Assembly (NCBI RefSeq): GCF_014268935.2
Contig: NZ_JABWRJ020000003.1
Location: forward strand, 186,001-250,000
Direction: 5' to 3'
Length of the DNA: 64,000 bases
DNA from: Pseudomonas peradeniyensis
GTDB taxonomy: Bacteria > Pseudomonadota > Gammaproteobacteria > Pseudomonadales > Pseudomonadaceae
Positions 10,615-19,901 of the stretch are shown piece by piece. The first letter of the stretch is position 1; every line of letters begins with the position of its first letter. Under the pieces are notes generated by a model. That model was not told where the DNA came from. It worked only from the letters and a program-made list of their open reading frames with translations, and did no database searches. Both the position numbers and the translations under genes were made by a program.

Positions 10615-10917
10615 ATGGCGAAATGGCTGCTTGCTGTCGGTATGTTCCTGCCGTTTTTCAGCGCACAGGCTACACAGGATCCCGAGGTGTTGTACAACCG
10701 CACGTGCGCGGCCTGTCACGCCGGACAACTGCCCCAGGCACCCAAAAGCGGTGACCGGGCGGCCTGGGAGCCAAGGCTGGCGCGAGGCATGGAGCAACTG
10801 GTGGTGCATGTTACACAGGGTTTCAAGGCTATGCCGCCGCGTGGATTGTGCATGGACTGCAGTGCCGAGGACTACCGTTTGGTCATCCTTTGGATGAGCG
10901 GCAGTCCCGATACATAA
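10615..10917 (+). CDS. Small cytochrome c (c5-like), periplasmic
   Basis: A single-heme cytochrome: CAACH in the sequence [20 protein letters not shown], with an axial Met probably in FKAMPPRG and a second Cys pair (CMDC) near the C-terminus, as in c5-type cytochromes. The signal peptide is [20 protein letters not shown] took the ATG at 10615 (100 aa) because it starts directly at this signal. An in-frame ATG at 10546 has the better ribosome site (GAAGG) and would add 23 basic residues, so the start is not settled. It is 31 nt upstream of the cytochrome c4 gene and probably co-transcribed. Confidence 0.85.
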   Translation: MAKWLLAVGMFLPFFSAQATQDPEVLYNRTCAACHAGQLPQAPKSGDRAAWEPRLARGMEQLVVHVTQGFKAMPPRGLCMDCSAEDYRLVILWMSGSPDT

Positions 10918-10948
10918 CATTTCACCCTTAGCCGTGTTGGATTAGCTG

Positions 10949-11566
10949 ATGAACAAACTATTCGTGAGTCTGCTGTTGACCATGGGGGTCGCAGGTGCGG
11001 CAACTGCTGCGGGACCCATCAAAGGCGATGCTGCTGCCGGTCAGGCCAAAACAGCTGTCTGTGGGGCCTGCCACAACCCTGACGGCAACAGCCTGGCACC
11101 GAACTTCCCGAAACTCGCCGGCCAAGGTGAGCCCTACCTGAACAAGCAGCTGCATGACATCAAGGACGGCAAGCGTACCGTGCTGGAGATGACCGGCATG
11201 CTGGCCAACTTCAACGACCAGGACCTGGCCGATATCGCCGCCTATTTCGCCAGCCAGAAAGGCAGCGTTGGCGCCGCCGACCCGAAACTGGTCGAGCGTG
11301 GCCGTGCCCTGTTCAATGGCGGCAACCTCGAGAAAGGCATGCCCGCCTGCACCGGCTGCCACTCGCCCAACGGCGCGGGCATCGCCCTGGCGAAATTCCC
11401 GCACTTGAGCGGTCAGCACGCGCAGTACGTCGGCAAGCAGCTGACCGACTTCCGCGAAGGCAACCGCACCAACGACGGCGACGCCATGACCATGCGCACC
11501 ATCGCCGGCAAATTGAGCAACAAGGACATCGAAGCGCTGTCCAGCTACATCCAGGGCCTGCACTGA
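10949..11566 (+). CDS. Diheme cytochrome c4
   Basis: Periplasmic electron carrier linking the bc1 complex to terminal oxidases (especially cbb3 types). The 205-residue protein has a signal peptide (MNKLFVSLLLTMGVAGAATA) and two homologous halves, each with a heme site: CGACH at residues 38-42 and CTGCH at 134-138. Axial Met candidates are MTGMLANF and MTMRTIAGKLS. The halves align well with each other, as in all c4 proteins. It is followed by a strong terminator. Confidence 0.95.
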   Translation: MNKLFVSLLLTMGVAGAATAAGPIKGDAAAGQAKTAVCGACHNPDGNSLAPNFPKLAGQGEPYLNKQLHDIKDGKRTVLEMTGMLANFNDQDLADIAAYFASQKGSVGAADPKLVERGRALFNGGNLEKGMPACTGCHSPNGAGIALAKFPHLSGQHAQYVGKQLTDFREGNRTNDGDAMTMRTIAGKLSNKDIEALSSYIQGLH

Positions 11567-11608
11567 AATACGCGTTAACACTCGGTTAATGCACCAGCGC
11601 TAAAGATG

Positions 11609-11636
11609 AAAAGGGCAGCCCAGGCTGCCCTTTTTT
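11609..11636 (+). terminator. Intrinsic terminator after cytochrome c4
   Basis: AAGGGCAGCC and GGCTGCCCTT form a 10-bp stem with a tiny loop, followed by a run of T. Confidence 0.92.
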
Positions 11637-11731
11637 CTGTCCATAGCCGTTACACTACAGAACTCGAGCCCTTCCCGGCCTGTCCTACACGGGTCGCGTC
11701 GAGGCGACCAAAGACTGCTCAGGAGTAAAGC

Positions 11732-12367
11732 ATGCGTAAACTGATTCTCAGCGCCGCGCTGGTCGCCGCCAGCGTATTCGGTATGGCCGCCGTGCAGGCC
11801 GCGGAGCCTGCAACCGCCGGCAAGGAATATATCGAGCTGAGCAACCCGGTCCCGGTTTCGGTACCCGGCAAGATCGAAGTCGTCGAGCTGTTCTGGTATG
11901 GCTGCCCGCACTGCTACCACTTCGAGCCGGTCATCAACCCTTGGGTCGACAAGCTGCCCAAGGACGTCAACTTCAAGCGCATACCGGCCATGTTCGGTGG
12001 TCCATGGGATGCCCACGGCCAGATGTTCCTGACCCTGGAAGCCATGGGTGTGGAGCACAACGTCCACAACGCGGTATTCGATGCCATCCAGAACAAGCGC
12101 ATGCGCCTGACCAAGCCTGAGGAAATGGCCGACTTCCTGGCCACCCAGGGCGTGGACAAGGACAAGTTCCTCGCCACCTTCAACTCCTTCGCCATCAAGG
12201 GCCAGGTCAACCAGGCCAAGGAACTGGCCAAGAAGTACGAGATCACCGGCGTCCCGAGCATGGTCGTCAACGGCAAGTACCGCTTCGACCTGGGCACCGC
12301 CCAAGGTCCGGAAGGCGTGCTGAACGTCGCTGACCAACTGATCGCCAAGGAGCGCGCCGCTAAGTAA
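11732..12367 (+). CDS. dsbA: Thiol:disulfide oxidoreductase DsbA
   Basis: Introduces disulfide bonds into proteins in the periplasm. The 211-residue precursor has a signal peptide (MRKLILSAALVAASVFGMAAVQA). The thioredoxin-fold active site is CPHC at residues 58-61 in LFWYGCPHCYHFEP, identical to classic DsbA, and the cis-proline loop is TGVPSMVV. The helical insert between them is of normal size. Start is supported by AGGAG about 8 nt upstream. The next gene begins 12 nt after the stop and may be co-transcribed. Confidence 0.96.
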   Translation: MRKLILSAALVAASVFGMAAVQAAEPATAGKEYIELSNPVPVSVPGKIEVVELFWYGCPHCYHFEPVINPWVDKLPKDVNFKRIPAMFGGPWDAHGQMFLTLEAMGVEHNVHNAVFDAIQNKRMRLTKPEEMADFLATQGVDKDKFLATFNSFAIKGQVNQAKELAKKYEITGVPSMVVNGKYRFDLGTAQGPEGVLNVADQLIAKERAAK

Positions 12368-12379
12368 GCGGCGACCGCC

Positions 12380-13231
12380 ATGCGCTTGCGTGCCACGCGA
12401 GGCATTGGCCTGCCCCAGCCGCAGGTCAACGAGCATCACCTGCGGGCCACCGGCCTGCCGGAAGATGGTCGCCTGCGGCTGCTCAGCTTCAACATCCAGG
12501 TCGGTATCAGCACCGAGCGTTATCGGCACTATGTCACCCGCAGCTGGCAGCACCTGCTGCCGCACAACGGGCGCGCCGGCAACCTGCAGAAGATCGGCGA
12601 CCTGCTCGGCGACTTCGACCTGGTGGCCTTGCAGGAAGCCGACGGCGGCAGCCTGCGCTCCGGCTTCGTCAACCAGGTCGAACACCTTGCCCAGTTGGGC
12701 GCCTTCCCTTACTGGTACCAGCAGCTCAACCGCAATCTCGGGCGTTTCGCCCAGCACAGCAACGGCGTGCTCAGCCGCCTCAAGCCCCAGCACCTGGAAG
12801 ACCACCCCTTGCCCGGCCCGTCCGGCCGCGGGGCGATCCTGGTGCGCTTCGGCGAGGGCGAGGATGCGCTGATCGTGGTGATGATGCACCTGGCCCTTGG
12901 CGCCAAGACCCGCGCCCGTCAGCTGGCCTACATCCGCGAGCTGATCGGTGGCTATCGCCACCAGATCCTCATGGGCGACATGAACACCCACGCCAACGAC
13001 CTGATCGACCACTCGCCACTACGTGACCTGGGCCTGATCGCGCCCCAGGTCGAGGCCACCTTCCCCAGTTGGCGCCCCCAGCGCTGCCTGGACCACATCC
13101 TGCTCAGCCCAAGCCTGACGCTCGAGCGTGTCGAGGTGCTGGCGCAGCCTATTTCCGACCACCTTCCGGTTGCCGTCGAGATCCGATTGCCTGATGCCCT
13201 GACAGTGGATACGCTGCCGGTCCTGAGTTAG
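12380..13231 (+). CDS. Endonuclease/exonuclease/phosphatase family protein
   Basis: A 283-residue metal-dependent phosphodiesterase-fold protein. The catalytic residues of the EEP superfamily are all visible: Asn in LLSFNIQVG, Glu in LVALQEAD, Asp and Asn in ILMGDMNTHAND, and the closing Asp-His in PISDHLPVAVEI. There is no signal peptide, so it is probably cytoplasmic. The substrate (DNA, lipid or nucleotide) cannot be told from sequence. It lies 12 nt after dsbA, an arrangement conserved in pseudomonads. Confidence 0.88.
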   Translation: MRLRATRGIGLPQPQVNEHHLRATGLPEDGRLRLLSFNIQVGISTERYRHYVTRSWQHLLPHNGRAGNLQKIGDLLGDFDLVALQEADGGSLRSGFVNQVEHLAQLGAFPYWYQQLNRNLGRFAQHSNGVLSRLKPQHLEDHPLPGPSGRGAILVRFGEGEDALIVVMMHLALGAKTRARQLAYIRELIGGYRHQILMGDMNTHANDLIDHSPLRDLGLIAPQVEATFPSWRPQRCLDHILLSPSLTLERVEVLAQPISDHLPVAVEIRLPDALTVDTLPVLS

Positions 13232-13300
13232 TCCTGTCTGGGCGAATCCTGCACTCAAGTGTTGGGCTTTTCCGCCGAAATCCAGTGATTGCAGGACTAG

Positions 13301-15325
13301 ATGCCACTACCCGTTGCGGATCCAGGCATGACCGAAGAAGCCGAGCGCTGGAAAGAAAAATACCTCAAGAGCATCGAGCAGCAGGAAAAGCTCGAGCGGC
13401 GCTGGGAAGCCCGTCTCGACCTGCTGCGCCGTGGCCTGGTGCGCAGCACCCTGGCGGCTGAAGGTAGCGACAAGACCGTTGACCAGTGCATGAAGGAAAT
13501 GCGCGAGGTCATCCGCAGCGACAATATGGACGCCGGCCTCGCCGGGCTGATTCCCCGCCTGGAAAAAGCCGTGCTCGACTCCGAGCAGCGCCGTGAGACC
13601 CGCATGAACCAGGTCAGCGAGGCGCTGACCGCGCTGGTCACCCAGCTGCAGACCCTGCCGCTGCCGGGCGAGGTGTCGCGGCCGCTGAAAAAACTGGCGA
13701 AGAAGCTCGACGGTGGGGTCAGCCAATCCCGCGAACTGCCGCCCTTGCTGGGTGAGCTCAGCGGCTTGCAGGGGCGTGCCCTGAGCGCGGTGCAAAAGCC
13801 CGAGGACGAAGCCCGCCCGGGCTTCCTGCAACGCCTGTTCGGCGGCCGTGACGAGGCCCCGGGCGAGCTGGTGCCTGCGCCCGTGGCCGTCGAAATACCT
13901 GTGCCTGCGGCGCAGGAGTCTCCCGTCATCGCGCCTGAGGCGCTGGCCAGGGATGCCGATGAACTGCATGCTCTTGCACCTGTGCCGCCTGTCACGCCTG
14001 AGCCTGCGCAGGAGCACACCGCGCCTGCCGAATTGCCCGAACCGGAACCCGAGCCGGAAGTTGAACTGCCCGGTCCAGCGTTGGTTGAAACCACGCCAGT
14101 GCCCGTTGTCGAACCGAAAGCCGAACCTCAAGCCGAGGTGGAGCGCGTTGACGTAGCGATTGCTGAGCCCGTGGCGCTTGTCGAGGACGTGCAACCCGTA
14201 CCGGATGAGCTGGAACCTGCGGCAGATGAGGTTATCGGCGAAGACGGCCCTTATGCTCTCCCCGACGCGGTCGAGCCACCGTACAGCCAGGTTGCCGCCC
14301 ATATCGAGCAGACCCTGATCGGCCTGCTCGATGACCTCAGCCTGCCGGAGCGCCACAAGGCCCAGGCCCTGGAGATGCGTGAGCGGGTTTCACGGGGGCT
14401 GAACTGGTACGAGCTGATTCCGGTCCTGGATGATCTGGCCGTGCTCATGCTGGCGATCACCGACAGTGGCCAGCACGAGTTCGAAGCCTACCTGCAGCAG
14501 CTCAACGAGCGCCTGGAAACCTTCCAGAGTCACCTGCACGAAGCCAGCGCCGGCCATGCCGACAACAGTTCAGCCGCCCGCGAGCTGGACAGCCAGTTGC
14601 GCGAGCAGGTCGATGGCCTGCAAAGCAGCGTGCAGGGCGCCGTCGATGTCGACAGCCTCAAGCACATCCTGGAGAACCGTCTCGAAGGCCTGCTGGTGAC
14701 CATGGACGATCACCAGCATGAGCGCGACCGTCGCGAGCACGAGCTGGCCAGCCGCCTGCAAGGCCTGGCCGAGCGCGTGGCGAGCATGGAGCAGGAGGCC
14801 CTCGGTTACCGCGAGCACCTGGAGGAGCAGCGCCAGAAAGCCATGATCGATCCGCTCACCGGCCTGCCCAACCGGGCGGCCTGGAGCGAGCAGGTCGAGC
14901 GCGAGGTGCTCGACTGGCAGGAAAACGGCGGCCACCTGGCCATGGCCATCCTTGACCTCGACCATTTCAAGCGCATCAACGACGGCTATGGTCACCTGGC
15001 GGGCGACAAGGTGCTGAAGATCGTTGCCGACCAGCTGCGCAAGCGCCTGCGCGGGCGCGACTTCATCGCCCGTTTCGGCGGCGAGGAATTTGTCCTGCTG
15101 CTGCCGCAGACCTCGCCGCCCGCGGCGGCGCAGGTGGCCGAGGCGCTGCGGGCGGCCATCGAGGCCTGCCCGTTCCACTTCAAGGGCGAGCGGGTGGTCA
15201 TCACCACTTCCATCGGCATCAGCGCCTTCCGCTCCGGCGAGCGCGGCGACCAGGTGCTCAAGCGCGCCGACGAGGCGTTGTACCGGGCCAAGGAGCAGGG
15301 GCGCAATCGGGTGGAGCAGGGTTAG
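13301..15325 (+). CDS. dgcH: Diguanylate cyclase DgcH-like (GGDEF)
   Basis: Makes cyclic di-GMP. The 674-residue protein has a long helical N-terminal part (coiled-coil-like, residues 10-130), a low-complexity Pro/Glu/Val linker (about 185-320), a second helical region (about 325-500), and a C-terminal GGDEF domain. The active site reads GGEEF in FIARFGGEEFVLLLP, with the feedback I-site RGRD exactly five residues before it, so it should be active and product-inhibited. No membrane segment is seen. PA5487 (DgcH) has the same genomic place and architecture. An internal ATG at 13328 is an alternative start. Confidence 0.9.
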   Translation: MPLPVADPGMTEEAERWKEKYLKSIEQQEKLERRWEARLDLLRRGLVRSTLAAEGSDKTVDQCMKEMREVIRSDNMDAGLAGLIPRLEKAVLDSEQRRETRMNQVSEALTALVTQLQTLPLPGEVSRPLKKLAKKLDGGVSQSRELPPLLGELSGLQGRALSAVQKPEDEARPGFLQRLFGGRDEAPGELVPAPVAVEIPVPAAQESPVIAPEALARDADELHALAPVPPVTPEPAQEHTAPAELPEPEPEPEVELPGPALVETTPVPVVEPKAEPQAEVERVDVAIAEPVALVEDVQPVPDELEPAADEVIGEDGPYALPDAVEPPYSQVAAHIEQTLIGLLDDLSLPERHKAQALEMRERVSRGLNWYELIPVLDDLAVLMLAITDSGQHEFEAYLQQLNERLETFQSHLHEASAGHADNSSAARELDSQLREQVDGLQSSVQGAVDVDSLKHILENRLEGLLVTMDDHQHERDRREHELASRLQGLAERVASMEQEALGYREHLEEQRQKAMIDPLTGLPNRAAWSEQVEREVLDWQENGGHLAMAILDLDHFKRINDGYGHLAGDKVLKIVADQLRKRLRGRDFIARFGGEEFVLLLPQTSPPAAAQVAEALRAAIEACPFHFKGERVVITTSIGISAFRSGERGDQVLKRADEALYRAKEQGRNRVEQG

Positions 15326-15405
15326 TCGGGTTCAGGGTGAGCAATCGTGGCGGGCACGTTATACTGTAGCATTGTCGCCGCTGACTCCATGACGTGCCCT
15401 TTGCA

Positions 15406-16182
15406 ATGAAAAGACTCTTCACCGCCCTGCTCCTGCTGGCCCTGGCAGGTTGTTCCAGTGGCCTGCGCATCGACCGCAGCCATCCTTCGGCCAACCAGGA
15501 CAGTCGTATCCAGTTCGTCGTGCTGCATTACACCAATGCCTCGCTGGAGCGTTCACTCGCCCTGCTGACCCATGGCGAAGTCAGCAGCCACTACCTGATC
15601 GGTGACGGCCCGGCCACGGTGTATCAGCTGGTGGACGAGAACCGCCGCGCCTGGCATGCCGGGGACAGCCAGTGGCAGGGTCGCACCTGGCTCAACTCCA
15701 GCTCCATCGGCATTGAGATCGTCAACGAGGGGTATACCGACACGCCGACCGGGCGGGTCTGGCACCCGTACAGCGAAGCGCAGGTGCAGGCGCTGATCGC
15801 GCTGCTCAAGGATATCGTCAAGCGCAACAACATCGACCCGCGCCACATCATCGGCCACAGCGACATCGCGCCGTTGCGCAAGCTCGACCCCGGCCCGCTG
15901 TTTCCCTGGAAGCGCCTGGCCGACGCAGGCCTGGGCATCTGGCCGGACGCTGCCTCGGTGGCACGCCAGCAGGCCTATTTCGAGGTCAATCCGCCGAGCG
16001 TCACCTGGTACCAGCAGCAGCTGGCGCGCTTTGGCTACGCCATCGACCAGACCGGAGAGCTGGATGTGTCCACCCGCCATGTGATTGCTGCGTTCCAGAT
16101 GCGCTTCCGCCCGCAGCGCTTCGATGGTGTGCCGGATGCGCAGACCGCGGCGATGTTGCAGGTGCTCAACCGCAAGCGCTAA
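15406..16182 (+). CDS. ampDh2: N-acetylmuramoyl-L-alanine amidase, AmpDh2-like lipoprotein
   Basis: Cleaves the bond between MurNAc and the stem peptide in the envelope. The start at 15406 gives a lipoprotein signal (MKRLFTALLLLALAGC). The amidase_2 domain has the zinc ligands: His in FVVLHYT, His in IIGHSDIAP and the Asp of KLDPG, with the catalytic Glu in IGIEIVN. A peptidoglycan-binding domain follows (about 190-258). PA5485, at the same place near kinB-algB, is AmpDh2, a membrane-anchored amidase. A TATACT box lies about 40 nt upstream of the start. Confidence 0.9.
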   Translation: MKRLFTALLLLALAGCSSGLRIDRSHPSANQDSRIQFVVLHYTNASLERSLALLTHGEVSSHYLIGDGPATVYQLVDENRRAWHAGDSQWQGRTWLNSSSIGIEIVNEGYTDTPTGRVWHPYSEAQVQALIALLKDIVKRNNIDPRHIIGHSDIAPLRKLDPGPLFPWKRLADAGLGIWPDAASVARQQAYFEVNPPSVTWYQQQLARFGYAIDQTGELDVSTRHVIAAFQMRFRPQRFDGVPDAQTAAMLQVLNRKR

Positions 16183-16200
16183 TACGGTTTTTTGAACGTT

Positions 16201-16284
16201 CAGCGTGGGAGCGGGCTTGCCCCGCGATGCGGTGCATGGCACCGGCTTCGCCGGTGATCGCGGGGCAAGCCCGCTCCCACGCTG
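16201..16284. repeat. REP inverted pair
   Basis: CAGCGTGGGAGCGGGCTTGC and its inverted partner frame a 30-nt spacer that contains its own small palindrome (ACCGGCTTCGCCGGT). A degenerate third unit follows near 16330-16365. Confidence 0.88.
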
Positions 16285-16427
16285 GTAGAGCCTGCGCCTT
16301 TTCTTCCTGTGTAACAGCGCACCATAAATCGCGGGGCGATCCTCGATAGGACCGCTCCACACGCCCAGCGGCCACGCCAAGCATCGATTCAGTTGCTATA
16401 CCTTTGGTATTCAACTGGATGCCACGC

Positions 16428-18047
16428 ATGTTTGACCTCCTCGCTTCGGTGCGTCAATTTTTCCACCGACCCTGGCTGTTGGCCGCGCTCGCGGCGTTGG
16501 CCAGTGCCGTGCTGTTGCTGGCGATCAGCGTCAACGTGGCCTTGCAGCAGATGAAGCAGAGCGAAAGCGCGCAGATGAATGCCCAGGGCGAGCGTTTCCT
16601 GGAGCGCCTGGAGCAGGTATTCGGCCAGTTGCGCGAGGGCGTGGACCAGCTTCAGGCGCAGCCCCTGCGCGGCTGCGACCCGCAGATGCTGGCGCAACTG
16701 CAGCAGGTGGCGCTGAAGTCGCGATTCATCTACGAGGCGTCCTATGTGGAAGGCACGCTGGCCTGTTCGAACCGCGGCGGCGAGCGGACTATCGAACCCT
16801 TGCGCAGCCCTGACATCCAGGGCCCGACCTACAGCTACTGGCTCAACACCACCACCGAGCCCAACGAGAACCTTGCGGCGCTGATGCTGGGCCGGGGCCG
16901 CTTCGTGGTGTCCACCTCCCGTGGCCACCTTACCGACGTAGTCGACCTGCCCCCGGGCGGCAGCCTGCTGGTAGTACTGGACCGGGGCACGCGGGCCATC
17001 CCGGTGCTGGGGCCGGCGCAACCCTGGCCACCGATCGCCGATTGGCCGCCGCCGCAGGGCAAGTCGCTGATCGAGCTGCCCGACCGGCTGGTCTATCGCA
17101 TGTCCACCAAGTCGCCGGACTACCAGCTGGTGCTGATCGCCCCTCGCGCCAGCCTGCCCCTGAAGCTCAACGGCCTGCTCTGGTTGCTGTTCCCCGGCAG
17201 CCTGGTGCTGGCGGCGTGCATCGGCTGGCTGGTGCTGCAACTGATCCTGCAGCGCCGCTCGATGAGTTCGGAACTGCAACAGGCCTTGCGCCGGGGTGAG
17301 CTGCAGGTGCTGTACCAGCCGATCTTCGAGCTGGACAGCCGCCGCTGCGTCGGGGCAGAGGCGCTGGTGCGCTGGCGCCGTCCGGACGGCAGCCTGACCA
17401 GCCCGGAGCTGTTCATTCCCCTGGCGGAGAACACCGGGCAGATTCGCCAGATCACCGACTTCGTCCTGCAGCGGGTACTGGAGCAGCTGGGGCAGTTGCT
17501 GCGGGCCAACCGCCAGCTGTACATCTCGGTCAACCTGGCGGCCTGCGATGTCATGGCGCCGCGCATCGGCCGGGTGGCGGCGCGGCTGCTGGCCCATCAT
17601 CGGGTGGCGCCCCGGCAGATTGCCTTCGAGGTGACCGAGCGCGGGCTGATCGATGTGGTGGTGGCGCGGGACAACCTGCAGGCTTTGCGCGCCGTGGGTC
17701 ACCAGGTGTTGATCGATGACTTCGGCACCGGCTACTGCAGCCTGGCCTACTTGCAGACGTTGCCGGTGGACTGCCTGAAGATCGACAAGTCGTTCATCGA
17801 CGCCCTCGGCCATGACGCCGCCAGCAGCGGCGTGGCGCCGCACATCATCCGCATGGCCCACGACCTGCACCTGCGGGTGATCGCCGAGGGCATCGAGTCA
17901 GAGGACCAGGCGGAGCTGCTCAACAGCGAGGGGGTCAACTATGGCCAGGGCTGGTTGTTCGCCCATCCGTTGAACGCGCGCCAGTTTGCCGAGCTGATTA
18001 CCCGGGGGCGGCGGGTGGCTGGGCGGCGGATCGATGATGAGCCTTGA
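16428..18047 (+). CDS. Cyclic di-GMP phosphodiesterase (periplasmic CSS-like sensor + EAL)
   Basis: Degrades c-di-GMP. The architecture is TM1 (about residues 15-40), a periplasmic domain of about 190 residues, TM2 (about 245-270) and a cytoplasmic EAL domain. EAL catalytic residues look complete: AEALVRW, SVNLAAC, FEVTERG, IDDFGTGYCSL, CLKIDKSFI and IAEGIES. The periplasmic part has two Cys, in LRGCDPQ and LACSNRGG, typical of CSS-motif PDEs where the redox state (DsbA system) controls activity; here the motif reads Cys-Ser-Asn. The start is uncertain (ATG at 16419 or 16428). Confidence 0.88.
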   Translation: MFDLLASVRQFFHRPWLLAALAALASAVLLLAISVNVALQQMKQSESAQMNAQGERFLERLEQVFGQLREGVDQLQAQPLRGCDPQMLAQLQQVALKSRFIYEASYVEGTLACSNRGGERTIEPLRSPDIQGPTYSYWLNTTTEPNENLAALMLGRGRFVVSTSRGHLTDVVDLPPGGSLLVVLDRGTRAIPVLGPAQPWPPIADWPPPQGKSLIELPDRLVYRMSTKSPDYQLVLIAPRASLPLKLNGLLWLLFPGSLVLAACIGWLVLQLILQRRSMSSELQQALRRGELQVLYQPIFELDSRRCVGAEALVRWRRPDGSLTSPELFIPLAENTGQIRQITDFVLQRVLEQLGQLLRANRQLYISVNLAACDVMAPRIGRVAARLLAHHRVAPRQIAFEVTERGLIDVVVARDNLQALRAVGHQVLIDDFGTGYCSLAYLQTLPVDCLKIDKSFIDALGHDAASSGVAPHIIRMAHDLHLRVIAEGIESEDQAELLNSEGVNYGQGWLFAHPLNARQFAELITRGRRVAGRRIDDEP

Positions 18048-18122
18048 GGCCGGGTTGCCTGGGCCGGCCTCATCGCGAGGCAAGTCGCATCGGCGCACCG
18101 CCGCTTCCACCAAGAAACGATG

Positions 18123-19901
18123 TCAGACCGGTAAGGCCATGTAGAACTGCGTGCCCTGCCCTGGTCGCGAGAACACCCCCATCCTTCCGCCATGCAGCTG
18201 GACGATCTCCTTGCACAGCGCCAGGCCCAGGCCGGCCCCGCCTTTCTTGCGCCCGACCTGCACGAACGGCTCGAAGATCCGCCCTTGCTGGCCGTAGGCG
18301 ATGCCTTCGCCGTTGTCCTCGACGCTGATGATCACCCGCTCGGCGTGGCGTCGCGCGTGCAGGCGGATGCGCCCGCCGCTGCCGGTGTGGCGGATGGCGT
18401 TGTGCAGCAGGTTGTCGAGCACCCGGTCGAGTTGCGCGACGTCGGCCTGGATGCGCGGCAACGGCGGTTCCAGCTCGCGTATCAGCTCGATCTGCTTGCC
18501 CGAGGCCTGTTCGGCAAAGCGTGCCTGGGCGCGCTCGAACAGTTCGTCGAGGGCACAGGGGGCCAGTTCCAGCTTCTGCAGGCCGCTTTGATAGCGCGAG
18601 AAGTTGAGCAGGTCGTTGATCAGCTGGGTGAGGCGCTGCATCTCCTCGGCGATGGTCTCGAGCAGGTCGTTTTCCCGCGCCTCGGGCGGGAAGCTGACCC
18701 GCTCGCGCAGCAGGCCGAACGCCATGTGCATGCCGGTGACCGGCGTGCGCAACTCGTGGGAGGCACGCAGCACGAACTCGCTGCGCACCCGCTCGAAGGC
18801 GCGCTGCTCGGTGACGTCGTGCAGCACCATCACCGCGCCGAGGATCGGCCCCTCGGGGTGGCTGACCGGGGTCAGGCTGTAGGTCAGCAGGCGGGTTTCC
18901 TCATCCACCTCCAGGCTCAGGTCGTCTGGCGGCCTGTCCAGGCTGCCGCCGCGCAGCACCTGGCGCAGCTGCTTTTCCAGCTCAGGGCGCTGCAGGGCCT
19001 CGGCCAGGCTTGCGCCGAGCCGGCTCGGGTCCCAGCCGAGCTGGCGCTGGGCCACCGGGTTGAGGTGTTCCAGGCGGCCCTGGCGATCGATGATCAGCAG
19101 GCCGTCGTCGATGCTGTCGAGCACCGCCTGCAAGCGTTGCTGGCCGGCCTGTAGCTCGTCGATGTTGGTGGCCTGGTGCTTGCGCAGGGCATCGGCCATC
19201 AGGCCGAAGCGGCGGGTCAGCTGGTTGAGCTCGGTGGCCTGGGTCACCGGCAGGGTGACGTCGAAATTGCCCTGGCCGACCTGGTCGGCGGCCTTGGCCA
19301 GCGCCTCGATCGGCTGGCCGAAGCGGCGGGCGATGTTGTGCGCGGTAATGAAACCGAGTACCAGCACGGTGAGGCCCATCAGCCCCAGCAGGCCGCTGAT
19401 CAGCAGGGCGCGGTCGCGTGACTTCTCCTCGCTGCGGGCGATGTGATCCAAGGCTTGGCGGTGGGAGTCCAGCAGGTCGGCGCGGACCTGGTTGAAGGCG
19501 GCGCCGAGGGGTTGGTCCACGCCCATACTGCGGGCGGGCGCTGGGCTTTGCCGGTAAGCCTGGACGAACGCCTGGTAATTGCTGGCGGCCTTGCTGAAAC
19601 CCGTACGCTCGCCGCCCTGCTCCAGGCCCTGCTTGAGCAGTGCCTGGAACTGGTCCTGCAAGGTCACCAGGCTGGCCGGGGCGGTGTCCTCGTCGAGGAT
19701 CAGGTTCAACTGCTCACCCAGGTTTTGCCGCAGCTTCAGGCCCAGCTCCAGGGTGTGGGTGGTGTCCTGCACCACGCGCTGCTGCAGGGCTGCCATCTGC
19801 AGCACGCTGAACAGCCCCAGCATCAGGCCTAGCAGCGCTACCGTGACCAGTGCCGAAATGCTGAGAAACAGCCGCGTGCGCAGCTTCATCGGCCATTTCA
19901 T
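18123..19901 (-). CDS. kinB: Sensor histidine kinase KinB
   Basis: Membrane kinase/phosphatase partner of AlgB. The 592-residue protein has TM1 (about 10-35), a helical periplasmic sensor (36-164), TM2 (165-187), HAMP, a PAS domain (about 250-370), the HisKA dimer with His382 in RASHELRTP, and the ATPase domain (NLLHNAIRHT, VEDNGEGI, GAGLGLALCKEIV). In P. aeruginosa KinB restrains alginate production by dephosphorylating AlgB. The start overlaps the algB stop as ATGA, so the two are translationally coupled. A degenerate REP (about 18067-18110) lies downstream. Confidence 0.94.
   Translation of the reverse strand: MKWPMKLRTRLFLSISALVTVALLGLMLGLFSVLQMAALQQRVVQDTTHTLELGLKLRQNLGEQLNLILDEDTAPASLVTLQDQFQALLKQGLEQGGERTGFSKAASNYQAFVQAYRQSPAPARSMGVDQPLGAAFNQVRADLLDSHRQALDHIARSEEKSRDRALLISGLLGLMGLTVLVLGFITAHNIARRFGQPIEALAKAADQVGQGNFDVTLPVTQATELNQLTRRFGLMADALRKHQATNIDELQAGQQRLQAVLDSIDDGLLIIDRQGRLEHLNPVAQRQLGWDPSRLGASLAEALQRPELEKQLRQVLRGGSLDRPPDDLSLEVDEETRLLTYSLTPVSHPEGPILGAVMVLHDVTEQRAFERVRSEFVLRASHELRTPVTGMHMAFGLLRERVSFPPEARENDLLETIAEEMQRLTQLINDLLNFSRYQSGLQKLELAPCALDELFERAQARFAEQASGKQIELIRELEPPLPRIQADVAQLDRVLDNLLHNAIRHTGSGGRIRLHARRHAERVIISVEDNGEGIAYGQQGRIFEPFVQVGRKKGGAGLGLALCKEIVQLHGGRMGVFSRPGQGTQFYMALPV

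Noticed and set aside
16327..16365. Additional REP unit
   Set aside because: ATCGCGGGGCGATCCTCGATAGGACCGCTCC keeps only the ends of the REP consensus; too degenerate to list as a feature, split here for mention only.
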